Shown: piece after piece, positions 37,008-48,275 of the stretch
Layout of the letters: every line of letters begins with the position of its first letter
Position numbering within the stretch: position 1 is the first letter of the stretch
Source of the DNA: Verminephrobacter eiseniae EF01-2
GTDB lineage: Bacteria > Pseudomonadota > Gammaproteobacteria > Burkholderiales > Burkholderiaceae_C
DNA: 64,000 bases
Assembly (NCBI RefSeq): GCF_000015565.1
Contig: NC_008786.1
Span: 2,914,001-2,978,000, forward strand
Direction: 5' to 3'
Notes under the pieces: generated by a model
Databases searched by the model: none
What the model saw: only the letters and a program-made list of their open reading frames with translations
What the model was told of the DNA's origin: nothing
Position numbers and translations under genes: made by a program

Positions 37008-38289
37008 CAGGGCCGGAGCATCAAATTTCCCGCAGATGAAGGATATTGGCGAGGTAGTCCGGGTTCCAGGCAGCGGCCTTGCGTTTTTTTGGCAGGCCCA
37101 TGGCGCGAGAGTGGTCAGCACGAAACAGGTTCATGGCGGCGCGGCGCAGCAATGAGAAGTCGAGTGCGGCATTGCGTAGCCGGATGGGGCAGGCGTCCTC
37201 TCCAAAGGTCACATCCAGGCACCAGTGCAAGCCATTTTCAATGTCCCAGTGCATGCGCACAGCGTGCAAAATGCGCTCACTGTCGGCGGGCAATGAACTG
37301 ATCACATAGCGCCGATCAGTCTCGGTCTTGCTGCCGATCACGCGGCTGGAGTCGATACAGGCCACCGAAGTGATCTTCTTCCAGCGTTCCTTGATCCAGC
37401 GTTCCTTGAGCCCCAGGGTAGCCAGCCAATCCAGATCGCCCACCGCCCGTGCAGCGACGGGTTTCAATGCGGCCATGGCCCTTGTCCAGCGTTTCATGCA
37501 CGCAGGTCTGTCTGACCGGGTCGCCGGGCGCGCCGAGCGTGCCAAAGAAGTCGCGCAAGGCGTGGGCCAGATGTGGTTGGTTGTCCTTGACGGCAAGCAC
37601 GTAATCGCCACCACCGCCTACGATCTGCTCGGCCATCGCGCTCTGGCAGCCGATGGCATCGATGGTGACAACCGCTCCCTCGAGCGCCAGCGTTGGCAGC
37701 AACTCGCCAATGGCCGTGATTTCGTTGGACTTTTCTTGGCAGGCCAATTGTCCCAGCGTCAGGCCATATCCGGCGGCGTAGGCCGATACCTGATGCAGTG
37801 CGCGCAACCCGCAGGCCGGACGTGCCGCGCCGCGCAGACTCTTGCCATTGATGGCAATGACCAGGCCGCCCACCGCAGGGCAGACTTGGCGCCATCCAGG
37901 AACTCAAGCAGGCCGACAACTGACTTGGCGAGAGCGCCTCAAATACCCGACGGATGGTGTCGTGCCCGGGAATGCCGTTGCGCAACTTCAGATAGCGACG
38001 CAGCCAGCTTTCGTGCGCGCGTCCCCAGTCCTCTATGTCATCCCACCCTTGCGCCCCTGACATGACCGCGCACAGTGCCAAAACCAGTATGTCGAGCAGG
38101 TTGTGGTCGGTGCGGCCTGCAACCCGCGGGTCCTTCAACTGGCGCAACTGCTCGATGAGCTCTTCTATCGTGTCTTTCTCCGCCATCTCTTGCTCTTGAA
38201 ACCCAAGAGTAGACACGATTTCTGAGCTGCTTTTACAACGGCTTATCGTAAGTCGTTGAATGTAAACAAACTTTGATGCTCCGGCCCTG
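37008..38289 (-). mobile_element. ISAs1-type insertion sequence, defective
   Basis: The element is 1282 bp, with perfect 18-bp terminal inverted repeats CAGGGCCGGAGCATCAAA at both ends. The single transposase gene is split over three frames. The right end cuts into the sacsin-like gene. The bases flanking the two ends show no matching target duplication, which suggests a later rearrangement or deletion at one side. Confidence 0.85.
37021..38186 (-). pseudogene. ISAs1-family transposase, two frameshifts
   Basis: The frame opens with AEKDTIEELIEQLRQL and NGIPGHDTIRRVFEALSP, moves to a second frame near 37875 (LVIAINGKSLRGAA; TIDAIGCQSAMAEQIV) and to a third near 37445 (DLDWLATLGLKERW; HAVRMHWDIENGLHWCLDV; FGEDACPIRLRNAA). 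These are the family motifs in the right order, so two small indels have broken one gene. A 15-bp exact tandem duplication near 37383-37412 (KERWI KERWK) is a further sign of decay. Confidence 0.85.
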
Positions 38290-40703
38290 GGTGCCAGTCC
38301 TGCCTTTACCGCCGTGCCCTGCGCTGCCCGTTGTGCCGTCGCCGCCGTCCGGGTCAGGCGTTCCCGGCGGAATGTTCGGCATGTCGTCGCCGTACAGGTC
38401 TTTCGCGTCGTTGTAGACATCATCGCCAGGAGGATCGGCTGTGGCCGTATCCGATTCGGTTGAGGACTCGACGGTCGGAGCATCGTCGGATGGAGCCTCT
38501 TCCTCCGGCGGTGGCTGGTCAGTGATTCCCAGACGGGAAGTTAGGTCAGCCACGCTGGTGATGCCGAGCTTCCGGAGCAGATCGAGGGCAGCAGGATCGA
38601 TGCCAGCCTCTTTCGCAAGCTGGTCGATGATTGGCGGCTTGAAGGCGATCTTGGTCAGCAGGAAGGGGTTGGTCTTCCAGCCGAGGGTGTCGAACACCAC
38701 GAGATTTGGCGCTACGAGTTCGCCGTTGGCATCGGGCACCCAAGCCGCCGCGTTGAGGTTGCGCAGGAAGGCAGACGGGAAGCTCGTGGCGTATCTGCCG
38801 TTGTGCGTCCACGTGTAGGAACCATCGAAGATGCCGCGCCCGCAGCGCTCTTCGAGGTCGCCCAAGCTCTCCCAAATCAGGCGAGCGCGCTCGGCGCGCT
38901 GCTCCGGCGTGAGATTCGGAAGGTGGTCAAGCAGATCTTGGAAGCCTTGCAGCGTCCAGTCTTCTACCGTGTCGCTGTAGCCTGACGTTTCGGCGTGACC
39001 AGCGCGAACGCGAAGCGCCCTCAGACGGTCGCTCCAGTGGTGTTCAACAGGAGCTTTCTCCGGGCGTGGGTATCGCAACGCACCACACGCTTCCAAGAAT
39101 ACACACATTTTCTCACCACGTAGGCAGTCGTATCCGTCGTCAACGATGAAGACTTCCGGAACACCGGCGAAGAGCTGTTTCAGACGCTCCGTGGCGATGT
39201 AGATACCACCCGGTTTGGCGACGTAGCCCTTGCCGTCACCTGTGTCTACGACCATCACGAAAGACGTGTCGCGCAGAGCAGCAAGGAGATTTTCACGCTG
39301 CGAATTCGAGTCGGTGTTGAATGCCTTGCGGATGCGCTCAATGTCGGCGGCGTAATCATCGTCGCCGACATCAACGGTATCCTGCTGATACTTCGGCAGC
39401 AGGTTCCAGACCACGTCATCAACCGGATCGGGTTCGGTGATGCCGAGTGGAGTGATGTCACCGGTCAGCCACGCCGACGCCTTGGAGCCAAACAGCAGCT
39501 CGACCTGTTCGGGGTTGAACAGGTCGCGCAGTTCCTGCGTGCGCGCGAGTTTCGCTTGCGAAGCCGGGACAAAGTCGCCATCGAAGCGCGGCAGCAGCGG
39601 CTCGTCCAAGAGCGCCTGCCGGACGGTTCCGAAGATGGGAGCGAACATCGCGCCATCGGGGAACTTCTCGCGGTCGAGCGGCAAGCAGCGCAAGGCGGAC
39701 GTGTCCAGCATCCCTTGTCGCGCATCCAGCGCATCGCTTCCACCAGCAGGCTGGACGTTTCCTTGACCAGATGCTGGTTCCACGGCTCGCCGCGCGGAAT
39801 GTTGTCGCGGCTGGGCGTGGTGCGATACGGCCCTTGCACGAGAAAGCCGAGATTGGTCGGCACCACGGTCGGGAAGAACACCACCAGCGGCGAAGCGGCC
39901 ACTGGTTGCACCGACCAGCGGCCCGGCGCGTCCTTGATGGCGACCAGCGAGAAGGCGATCTCCACGCGACCGACCTTTTCCTTCGCCTCGGTGAACACTT
40001 CGCGGTGGAACACCAGCCAGTTCTGGTCAACCTCGACCTTGCCGGTTTCTTGGCCGATTACCGTGATGAGCCGGACGTTCTCGCCGAACTCTTTGGTGAC
40101 GTTGTGCAGATAGAGGCCTGACGCGCCGCCGTCCACGCTCCAGTTGATCTCCTCGATGTGCCGAAGGAACAGCAACGCGCCGGGGCCCAAGTGCCGGAAG
40201 CCTGCTGAGATTTCCTGCTGCGCGGTGTCGTCGTCCGCTTTCAGGGGTAGGACGATCTGCGTTTCGCCCGCCTTGCGATCCGTGCGATCAGCCCGTTGCG
40301 GCTGCACGTAATTCGCTATTGCGAAATCCTCGTCGCCGGAGTGAATTTCCGGGCGGTCGGTGAACGTGTAGACCGACTTGAAGCCGATGCCGAACCGGCC
40401 AATCGAGAATTTGTCCTTTGTGCTCTCGGCGATGCCACATACGCCACGCACGTCGGTCTCATCGAACGGCCTGCCGAAGTGGGAGCGCGTCAGGCGAGTC
40501 GAGGTCAGCTCGAACGTGACCTTGCGCGGCCCGACCGAGTCGCCACGCCGACCCAGCGCGTCTTCGGCGTTCTGAAGCAGTTCGAAGATGAAGTGCGTCC
40601 GGTCGTCGTAGCGATCGGCCAACAGCATCGGGCCGATCCGACCGATGTCGGTGCCGTAGCGCCGCCGGTTCTCGTCGCTGATCGCCTCGTAGTTGGATGC
40701 CAC
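38290..40703 (-). pseudogene. Sacsin-like GHKL ATPase, frameshifted and 3'-truncated
   Basis: The N-terminus has a Hsp90/sacsin-type ATP-binding domain: HFIFELLQNAEDALG (residues 38-52) and SIGRFGIGFKSVYTF (100-114). A single-base loss near 39711 breaks the frame: MRWMRDKG should run into MLDTSALRCLPLDREKF. The downstream part continues for about 480 codons (DGAMFAPIFG; VFIVDDGYDCLRGEKM; LRKLGITSVADLTSRLG) and ends in an acidic Asp/Glu/Pro/Gly-rich tail where the ISAs1 element cuts in. Proteins of this kind often sit in defence islands with a C-terminal NOV/DUF3883 nuclease-like domain, which would be lost here. Function is unknown and the gene is probably dead. Confidence 0.75.
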
Positions 40704-40816
40704 CCGCTGCCCCCTCGTCGGTCCGGCAACTTTTCAGATGCCAAGTTTGCCCAAGTCTGCTCAACCGCGAAATCTTATGCCAAGATACGCCATTAGACCA
40801 TCCGTGTCGAAACGAC

Positions 40817-41044
40817 ATGGGCAAGCAAATGAGCGATCAACCGGACGAAATCCTCACGATTGATGAGGTGGCCGCCTATTTGAAGGCTAGCAAGCGTACG
40901 GTCTATCGCCTCGCGGCGAGCGGGAAGCTCCCAGCCTTCAAACTCGGCGGAACGTGGCGCTTCCGGCGTGGCGAACTGGATCAGTGGATCGCCAGCCACA
41001 TCGGCAAGGCATCGGTCGATGACAACGAGGGAGGAACGGAATGA
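40817..41044 (+). CDS. Excisionase-type helix-turn-helix protein (HTH_17)
   Basis: The 75-residue protein has the MerR/excisionase-like DNA-binding motif ILTIDEVAAYLKASKRTVYR followed by the wing KLPAFKLGGTWRFRRGELDQ. Its stop overlaps the UvrD gene start by four bases (ATGA), so it is coupled to that helicase. It is divergent from the sacsin-like gene and may control both. A second in-frame ATG four codons later is also possible. Confidence 0.85.
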   Translation: MGKQMSDQPDEILTIDEVAAYLKASKRTVYRLAASGKLPAFKLGGTWRFRRGELDQWIASHIGKASVDDNEGGTE

Positions 41045-41759
41045 CCAGCGCCGCCGCCCTCCAATCCAAGGACAATCCGCAGCAGCTCGACGCCATCCTC
41101 ACCACAGAAGGCCCGGTGCTCATCATCGCGGGCCCGGCTCCGGTAAGACCTTTACGCTGGTCGAGCGCATCGTCTATCTCATCACCCAGAAAGGCGTCGC
41201 GCCGGAGTCTCTGTTTGTCGTCACCTTCACCGACAAGGCCGCGCACGAGCTGACCACGCGCATCTCGAACCGCCTGACCGAGCTGGACATCAAGTTCAAC
41301 CTGAACGAGATGTACCTCGGCACCTTCCACTCCATCTGCCTGCGGCTGCTGGAGGAGTACCGCGAGTTCACGCGGCTCAAGCGCAGCTTCACGCTGTTCG
41401 ACCAATTCGACCAGCAGTACTTCCTATACCAGCACATCAAGGACTTCCGCGAATTGCCCGACGCGCAGCTCGTCATGGGCGACGACCAGTCAGGGCGCTG
41501 GGCGCAGTCGGAGAACCTGCTCAAGTGGCTCAACAAGATCAGCGAGGATGCCCTCGACGCTGCCACGCTCACAGCGGCTCCCGAAGTGGAAATCCGTGCG
41601 CTGGCCGCGTGCTTCGCCAAGTATCAGGAACTGCTGCACGAGAACAACCCGCTCGACTTCTCCGGCATCCAGTACGAGGCGCTGCAACTGCTGGAAAAGC
41701 GCCCCGAGGTGCTGGCACAGGTGCGCGAGAAACTCACCTACCTGATGGTGGAGCCCTAA
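41041..41759 (+). pseudogene. UvrD/Rep-type helicase, frameshifted and truncated
   Basis: The first 30 or so codons (AAALQSKDNPQQLDAILTTE, GPVLIIAG) lead into Walker A. A single-base loss near 41130 shifts the frame exactly there; the other frame restores GPGSGKTFTLVERIVYLITQ. Motifs Ia-II follow (LFVVTFTDKAAHELTTRISN; YLGTFHSICLRLLEEYREF; LDFSGIQYEALQLL). The frame stops at YLMVEP, just where the DEYQDTN Walker B should come. About two thirds of the helicase is missing, so a deletion joined it to the next module. Confidence 0.85.
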
Positions 41760-41839
41760 CGGAAATCGAACGGGCATCTACAACCCCGTAGGAATGTAGC
41801 GGAAATGGGCGGAAGCGCAGCCGCCGCGCCAAGCGGCAC

Positions 41840-41923
41840 CGTTGTTCCTTCGTTGTTCAGATTGTGCTTGACCGCCAGTGTCGGCATGCCTATGATCCGC
41901 TCCGGAACAACGGCTGAACAACG
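41840..41923. promoter_or_regulatory. Four-octamer operator-like site before the dynamin-like gene
   Basis: CGTTGTTC occurs at 41840-41847 and 41851-41858, and its reverse complement GAACAACG at 41905-41912 and 41916-41923. Both pairs have an 11-bp period, one helical turn, and the pairs are inverted around a 46-bp centre. The last copy ends nine bases before the ATG. This suggests cooperative binding of a dimer or tetramer that represses or recombines here. Confidence 0.65.
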
Positions 41924-41932
41924 AGGTGCGGC

Positions 41933-44203
41933 ATGGAGAAGCGTTTTGTGGTGACCCTGAGCCGGTCGCAGGGTCGCAGTGCATGGGCGGTGATCTTCCG
42001 CCATCCGGTTCGGGTCGACCCGAACACTGGCAAGCCGGGCTTGCGAGTCCGCCAGGGGCTCGGAACGTCCGACGAGGCCGAGGCCAATGATCTGAAGGAT
42101 CAACTCAACCAGCTACTGGCAGAGGAGAGCTTCTGGAGCTTGCCGGCCAGGGCGGAGGCTGAAAAGCGGTTCCATCGCCGGGTCGTCGAGATCTTCTATC
42201 ACGGCATGGAACCTGAGCAGAGCGACTTCGGCGCGATCCGCGAGTCGATCATTCCGCTGCCGACATCGAAGGATTCCGACTATCGGCAGGCGCTGCTCCT
42301 CGGGACGACCGGCGCCGGCAAGACGACGCTGCTTCGGCAGCTGATCGGCACGGACCCGGAGACCGAGCGCTTTCCGTCGACATCGACGGCGAAGACCACG
42401 GTGCATGAGACCGAGGTTGTGCTTGCACCAGGCCCGTACAAGGCAGTGGTCACCTTCTTCCCCATCGACGAAGTCCGCGAGCATTTGAACGAGTGCATCT
42501 CGGAGGCCGTTCTGTCCGCCTACCGTGGCGACGACGGTGAAGTGCTGCGCAAGTTGTTGATGCATGTGAACCAACGGTTCCGCTTCAACTACGTGCTTGG
42601 CAACGGACCTCAGGCAGCCGGCACCGACGACGATGAGGATGACGAGGACGAGGACGACGCTGCGGAGCAGACCGAGGAGACCGCTGCTGACGACGTGATC
42701 GATCTCGACGCCACCAATGCGCTGCTGACGAAGACGTTGACGGCGTTGCGCGCCATCGCCGCCCGCCACGGCGACCAACTCAAGACCGAGCTGGGCGCCA
42801 CCGACGAAAAGGACCAGCGGGTCGTCGACGAGTTGTTCGAGGAGGAGCTTGATCGCCGGCTTCGTGAAGACGACGAGTTCCACCGCATCAGCGACGAGCT
42901 CATGGACGAGATCGAGCTTCGTTTCTCGCTGCTTACCGATGGCGCGGTGCGCCGCAACAAGCAGGGCTGGCCGCAATCGTGGTCGTGGGAGACCGACGAC
43001 CGTGCGACCTTCATCAAGACGGTCACACGCTTCTCCAGTAACCACTCCCGACGCTTCGGGCACCTGCTGACGCCGCTGGTGAACGGCGTTCGCGTGGCAG
43101 GCGCATTCATGCCCGCGTGGAACGACGGTCAACAACCCAAGCTCGTGCTTCTCGACGGTGAAGGCTTGGGCCACACGCCCAAGTCGGTGGCAGCCATCTC
43201 GACTTCATTGACCCGGCGCATCGAGTCGACGGATGCCATCGTGCTCGTCGACAACGCCATGCAGCCGATGCAGGCCGCCCCGGTTGCGGCCATGAAGGAG
43301 ATGATCACGTCAGGCAGCACCAGCAAACTGCTACTCGTGTTCACGCACTTCGACGAGGTCAAGGGCGACAACCTGCGCAACGCGGCAGATCGGGAGCAGC
43401 ACGTCCTGGCTTCCGCCGAGAACGTCCTCGCGTCGATTGGCGAGGAGTTGGGTCCCTTCGCGGAACGTGCGCTTCGCGGCCGCCTGAAGGAAGCCTGCTT
43501 CTTCGTCGGCGGGATCGACGAGGACCTGGATGCTGCGAAGAAGACCCACAAGCGGACCATCGGTCAGTTGCAGACCCTGTTGGCCGCCATCGATGTCATC
43601 GTGGAAAAGCCGGCGCCCGTCCTCGCGAAGCCGGTGTACGACCGCATGAATCTCGTCCTGGCCGTGAAGAACGCTGCCGAGAGCTTCCACGATGCGTGGT
43701 GGCCGCGCCTGGGCCTCGACTACAAGCCCGGCGTCAGCAAGGAGCACTGGAAGCGCATTTGGGCATTGAGCCGACGACTCAGCACGCCCGGCCTCGGCGA
43801 CGAGTACGACAACCTCAAACCGGTCGCGGATCTCCGCAAGCAGCTTCAGGATCGGCTGTATGTGCTGCTGCAGAACCCACTCCGGTGGGACCCCGCCGAG
43901 CCGACCGACGATGCGCACAAGCAGCAGGTTTTTGACGGCCTGGCCAACGCGCTGTCCACCAAAACGCTGGACCTCGCTACTCGCCGCGTTCGGGCCGAGC
44001 GGATGCCGGAATGGCAGTCGGCGTTTAACCAGTCTGGGCGTGGTTCCAGCTACGCGCGCGCGTCGATCATCGGCGAGCGCATCTACGAGCGGGCTGCGCC
44101 GATTCCTGACATCACCCCCTCGCCGGATCGCAATTCCTTCCTGCACGAAGTGGCGGCTGTGGTCGAGAGCGTCTGCGAAGATTTCGGCGCCAAGCTCGCG
44201 TAG
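41933..44203 (+). CDS. Dynamin/GTPase-like protein with recombinase-arm-like N-terminus
   Basis: The 756-residue protein is intact. Residues 1-62 (WAVIFRHPVRVDPNTGKPGL; GLGTSDEAEANDLKDQLNQL) resemble the arm-DNA-binding AP2-like domain of tyrosine recombinases. A P-loop follows (GTTGAGKTTLL, 124-134) with a Ser/Thr-rich switch (FPSTSTAKTT), a G3-like DGEG (408-411) and a G4-like VFTHFD (469-474). Between them is a strongly acidic tract near 231-249 and a charged helical region. The rest is helical with no catalytic motif I know. There is no recombinase catalytic domain. Defence or plasmid/phage interference by a DNA-bound GTPase is a guess from the island context. Confidence 0.6.
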   Translation: MEKRFVVTLSRSQGRSAWAVIFRHPVRVDPNTGKPGLRVRQGLGTSDEAEANDLKDQLNQLLAEESFWSLPARAEAEKRFHRRVVEIFYHGMEPEQSDFGAIRESIIPLPTSKDSDYRQALLLGTTGAGKTTLLRQLIGTDPETERFPSTSTAKTTVHETEVVLAPGPYKAVVTFFPIDEVREHLNECISEAVLSAYRGDDGEVLRKLLMHVNQRFRFNYVLGNGPQAAGTDDDEDDEDEDDAAEQTEETAADDVIDLDATNALLTKTLTALRAIAARHGDQLKTELGATDEKDQRVVDELFEEELDRRLREDDEFHRISDELMDEIELRFSLLTDGAVRRNKQGWPQSWSWETDDRATFIKTVTRFSSNHSRRFGHLLTPLVNGVRVAGAFMPAWNDGQQPKLVLLDGEGLGHTPKSVAAISTSLTRRIESTDAIVLVDNAMQPMQAAPVAAMKEMITSGSTSKLLLVFTHFDEVKGDNLRNAADREQHVLASAENVLASIGEELGPFAERALRGRLKEACFFVGGIDEDLDAAKKTHKRTIGQLQTLLAAIDVIVEKPAPVLAKPVYDRMNLVLAVKNAAESFHDAWWPRLGLDYKPGVSKEHWKRIWALSRRLSTPGLGDEYDNLKPVADLRKQLQDRLYVLLQNPLRWDPAEPTDDAHKQQVFDGLANALSTKTLDLATRRVRAERMPEWQSAFNQSGRGSSYARASIIGERIYERAAPIPDITPSPDRNSFLHEVAAVVESVCEDFGAKLA

Positions 44204-44251
44204 TGGACGGTCACAGACATTCGAGGAGGGGCTTGCCCTGGAGCGAGGCTA

Positions 44252-45085
44252 GGGCGTGTTAACAATCAAGTAATCCAGATATAAGTACAAACCAGATTGA
44301 GAAACGACAGGTAGTTACGCGCCAGCTTTTCATAACGAGTTGCGATTCTTCGGAATTGCTTGATCCGATTAAAAAAACGCTCGACCAAATTGCGCTCCTT
44401 ATACAGATGTCGATCATAACTTCGCTGCACCACACGATTGCGCCTGGGTGGAATGACCGCCGTCGCACCAGCGACCTGAATGCTGTCAATCAGGGCATCG
44501 GCATCGTAGCCCTTGTCAGCCAGTACCGCATCGGCTTTCAAGCCTTCCAACAGCGACTTGGCTTGTGTAATATCGGCTACCTCGCCACCAGTGAGCAGCC
44601 AACGCACTGGGCTACCGAGCGCATCGACAACGACGTGAATCTTGCTCGTCCATCCACCACGCGAACGGCCTATTGCCTGTGGCCCCTCTTTTTTTTGGCA
44701 CCAGCAGCGTGTTGATGTGCACGCACCACCGTACTATCGATCATCAGCATTTTCAAATCTCTGTCGCCACTGACAATTTCGCAGACCCGCTGCCATACGC
44801 CCGACTCGCCCCAGCGTTTGAACCGCGTGTATGTCGTGTGCCAGTTGCCCAATTCTGCAGGCAAGTCTCGCCATGGTGAACCCGTGCGCATGATCCACAA
44901 CACCGCTTCCAAAAATAGCCGATTGTCCTGGGCGGTCGCCCCAGGATCGCTCGGCTTACCCGGTAATAACGGAGATAATTTCTCCCATTGTTCATCACAT
45001 AGTAGTTTTCTGACTTCTTGCATCTTGGGCCCCTATTCATTCAAAGATCAAGTATAGACATAACCCATGGATTGTTAACGCGCCC
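44252..45085 (-). mobile_element. IS5-family (IS427-like) element, copy 1
   Basis: The 834-bp element has terminal repeats GGGCGTGTTAACAATC and GATTGTTAACGCGCCC (imperfect inverted pair) and a TA duplication on both sides within CTAG. Another copy with the same encoded proteins lies at 61929-62762. The right TA is at the same time the left target duplication of the IS630-type element. Confidence 0.92.
44266..45023 (-). CDS. IS5-family transposase, two frames joined by -1 frameshift
   Basis: OrfA (45023 down to 44670) starts QEVRKLLCDEQWEKLSPLLP and contains the first catalytic Asp in LKMLMIDSTVVRAHQH. OrfB continues in the -1 frame (PQAIGRSRGGWTSKIH; LADKGYDADALI; RNLVERFFNRIKQFRRIATR), giving the remaining DDE residues. 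The shift site is an A8 run on the coding strand (44689-44696), as in other IS427-group elements. Both halves are intact, so the element may be active. Confidence 0.9.
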
Positions 45086-45163
45086 TAGTATTTCGTTTCG
45101 TTAAACCATTTACCCAAATCAGATTATATGCGATCATGTCACGGTAATTTTTTGGAGACTGGC

Positions 45164-46338
45164 ATGGCGCGACGGACAGGGCGATCGGAGTTGAAGTTGA
45201 GCCAAGAGCACAAGGTGATGCTCAAAGAGCTCGCCGGCTCTCGTACTGCACCCGTCCGCGAAGTCGAGCGTGCCCGAATGCTGCTGGCGTATGCCGATGG
45301 GCAATCGCCCACGCAGATACAGCGTGCGCTAGGCATGTCCAGGCCGACGATCTACAAGTGCATCGACAAGGCCTTGGCGACGGGCGTAGCGGCAGGGATG
45401 CAGGATCGCTACCACCGACCGTATGCACCGCAAATCACCGATGACGCGCGCGCCTGGGTCGTGGACTTGGCCTGTCGCAAGCCCAAGGACTTGGGTTACG
45501 CCGCAGAGCTTTGGACGCTCTCGGCGCTGGCCGCGCATGTCAGCGCGAACGCGCACAGCGCAGGCTTTGCGCGACCAGCGCGAACGCGCACAGCGCAGGC
45601 TTTGCGCGACTGGCTCGCGCGGGCAAGACCACGGTATGGCGCATCCTCAACGCCCATGAACTCAAGCCGCATCGGGTGCGCTACTACCTGGAGCGGCGCG
45701 ACGCACAGTTCGAGCGCAAGATGGCCCAAGTGCTGATGGTCTATCACGACGTGAATCTGTACCAAGCCGATGCGGTTGACGACGCACGTCCCACGCCAAT
45801 CTACACCGTCAGCGTCGATGAGAAACCGGGCGTGCAGGCGCTTGGCGTGACCGCGCCCGATCTGGCGCCGGTGGCCGGCAAGCACCCCGGCGTGGGGCGT
45901 GACCACGAATATGTGCGCCACGGCACCTTGTCCATTCTCGCGGCGCTGGACCTGCACGACGGCCAGATCATCGCCAACGTCGAGCCGCGCCATCGCAGTT
46001 GTGAGTTCATCGCCTTGCTCGAACGCCTGCATGAGCACTATCCGAGCCAGGCGGTCATCCGCGTCGTACTGGACAACCACAGCGCCCACACCTCCAAGGA
46101 GACGATGGCCTACTTGGCAAGCCGCCCGGGGCGCTTCGAGTACGTCCATACCCCCAAGCACGGCTCCTGGCTCAATCTCGTGGAGTCGGCCTTCTCGAAG
46201 ATGGCCCGAACGTTCCTGCGCCACATCCGGGTCGCTTCACTTGACGAACTCAAGCATCGTATTCTCAAAGGCATCGACGAGATGAACCTCCAGCCCGTTC
46301 GATTCCAATGGAAATCCTTCGACTTTCAAATGACATAA
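45164..46338 (+). pseudogene. IS630-family transposase broken by a 35-bp tandem duplication
   Basis: The N-terminal half (RSELKLSQEHKVMLKELAG; GMSRPTIYKCIDKALATG) is the helix-turn-helix region. The C-terminal half (YTVSVDEKPGVQALG; VVLDNHSAHTSKETMAYL; HTPKHGSWLNLVESAFSKMA) carries the DDE triad. The two halves are in different frames only because a 35-bp unit is present twice; removing one copy restores SANAHSAGFARLARAGKTT and the full frame. TTGGAG before the ATG supports the start. Confidence 0.88.
45541..45610. repeat. 35-bp exact tandem duplication
   Basis: Units 45541-45575 and 45576-45610 are identical. As 35 is not a multiple of three, the duplication inactivates the transposase. Confidence 0.95.
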
Positions 46339-46418
46339 TGTAATTGTTTTAATGAAACGAAACACTAGGCAGGGCACAAGCCCTCGCGCTGCCAGTCACG
46401 CATTGCGATGATTTGCAA

Positions 46419-46476
46419 ACGCCGCGATGCGCTTCGATGGCCAGCGCAGACAGACAGATGATCGGCGACGCGACAC
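46419..46476. repeat. 58-bp dispersed repeat, copy B
   Basis: This matches copy A at 6021-6078 with two mismatches and the same orientation. It lies 20 bases past the stop of the minus-strand tadA fusion gene, so both copies sit just downstream of minus-strand genes. Confidence 0.8.
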
Positions 46477-46496
46477 TGAGGGCGAAAGGCGCGGTT

Positions 46497-48144
<1,648 letters not shown>

Positions 48145-48275
48145 GCCACTGCTCCTTGCCGGGCCAGCGCAGCCCGCTGCCGGTGAATGTAAAGGCAAAA
48201 ACGGCCACGCTTGGCGGCCATGGGCCAAGGCAGCCGCTTGCATTGGCCATTGCGCGACGCGGCCCATGCATTTGG

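Larger units (their letters stand above)
45088..46365 (+). mobile_element. IS630-type element 1, transposase disrupted
   Basis: Imperfect inverted ends GTATTTCGTTTCGTTAAAC and GTGTTTCGTTTCATTAAAAC are bordered by TA on each side, the IS630/Tc1 target. The element is 1278 bp including a 35-bp internal duplication. It is inserted next to copy 1 of the IS5-type element. Confidence 0.88.

Noticed and set aside
39700-39720. Programmed frameshift in the sacsin-like gene
   Set aside because: There is no slippery heptamer or downstream pseudoknot; a simple single-base loss explains the break, and the 3' end is also lost to the IS.
41755-41785. tRNA 3'-end-like sequence (TTCGATT on the minus strand) as an attachment site
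   Set aside because: The flanking bases cannot form a 5-bp T-stem with the required G53-C61 pair, and no other tRNA arms are visible.
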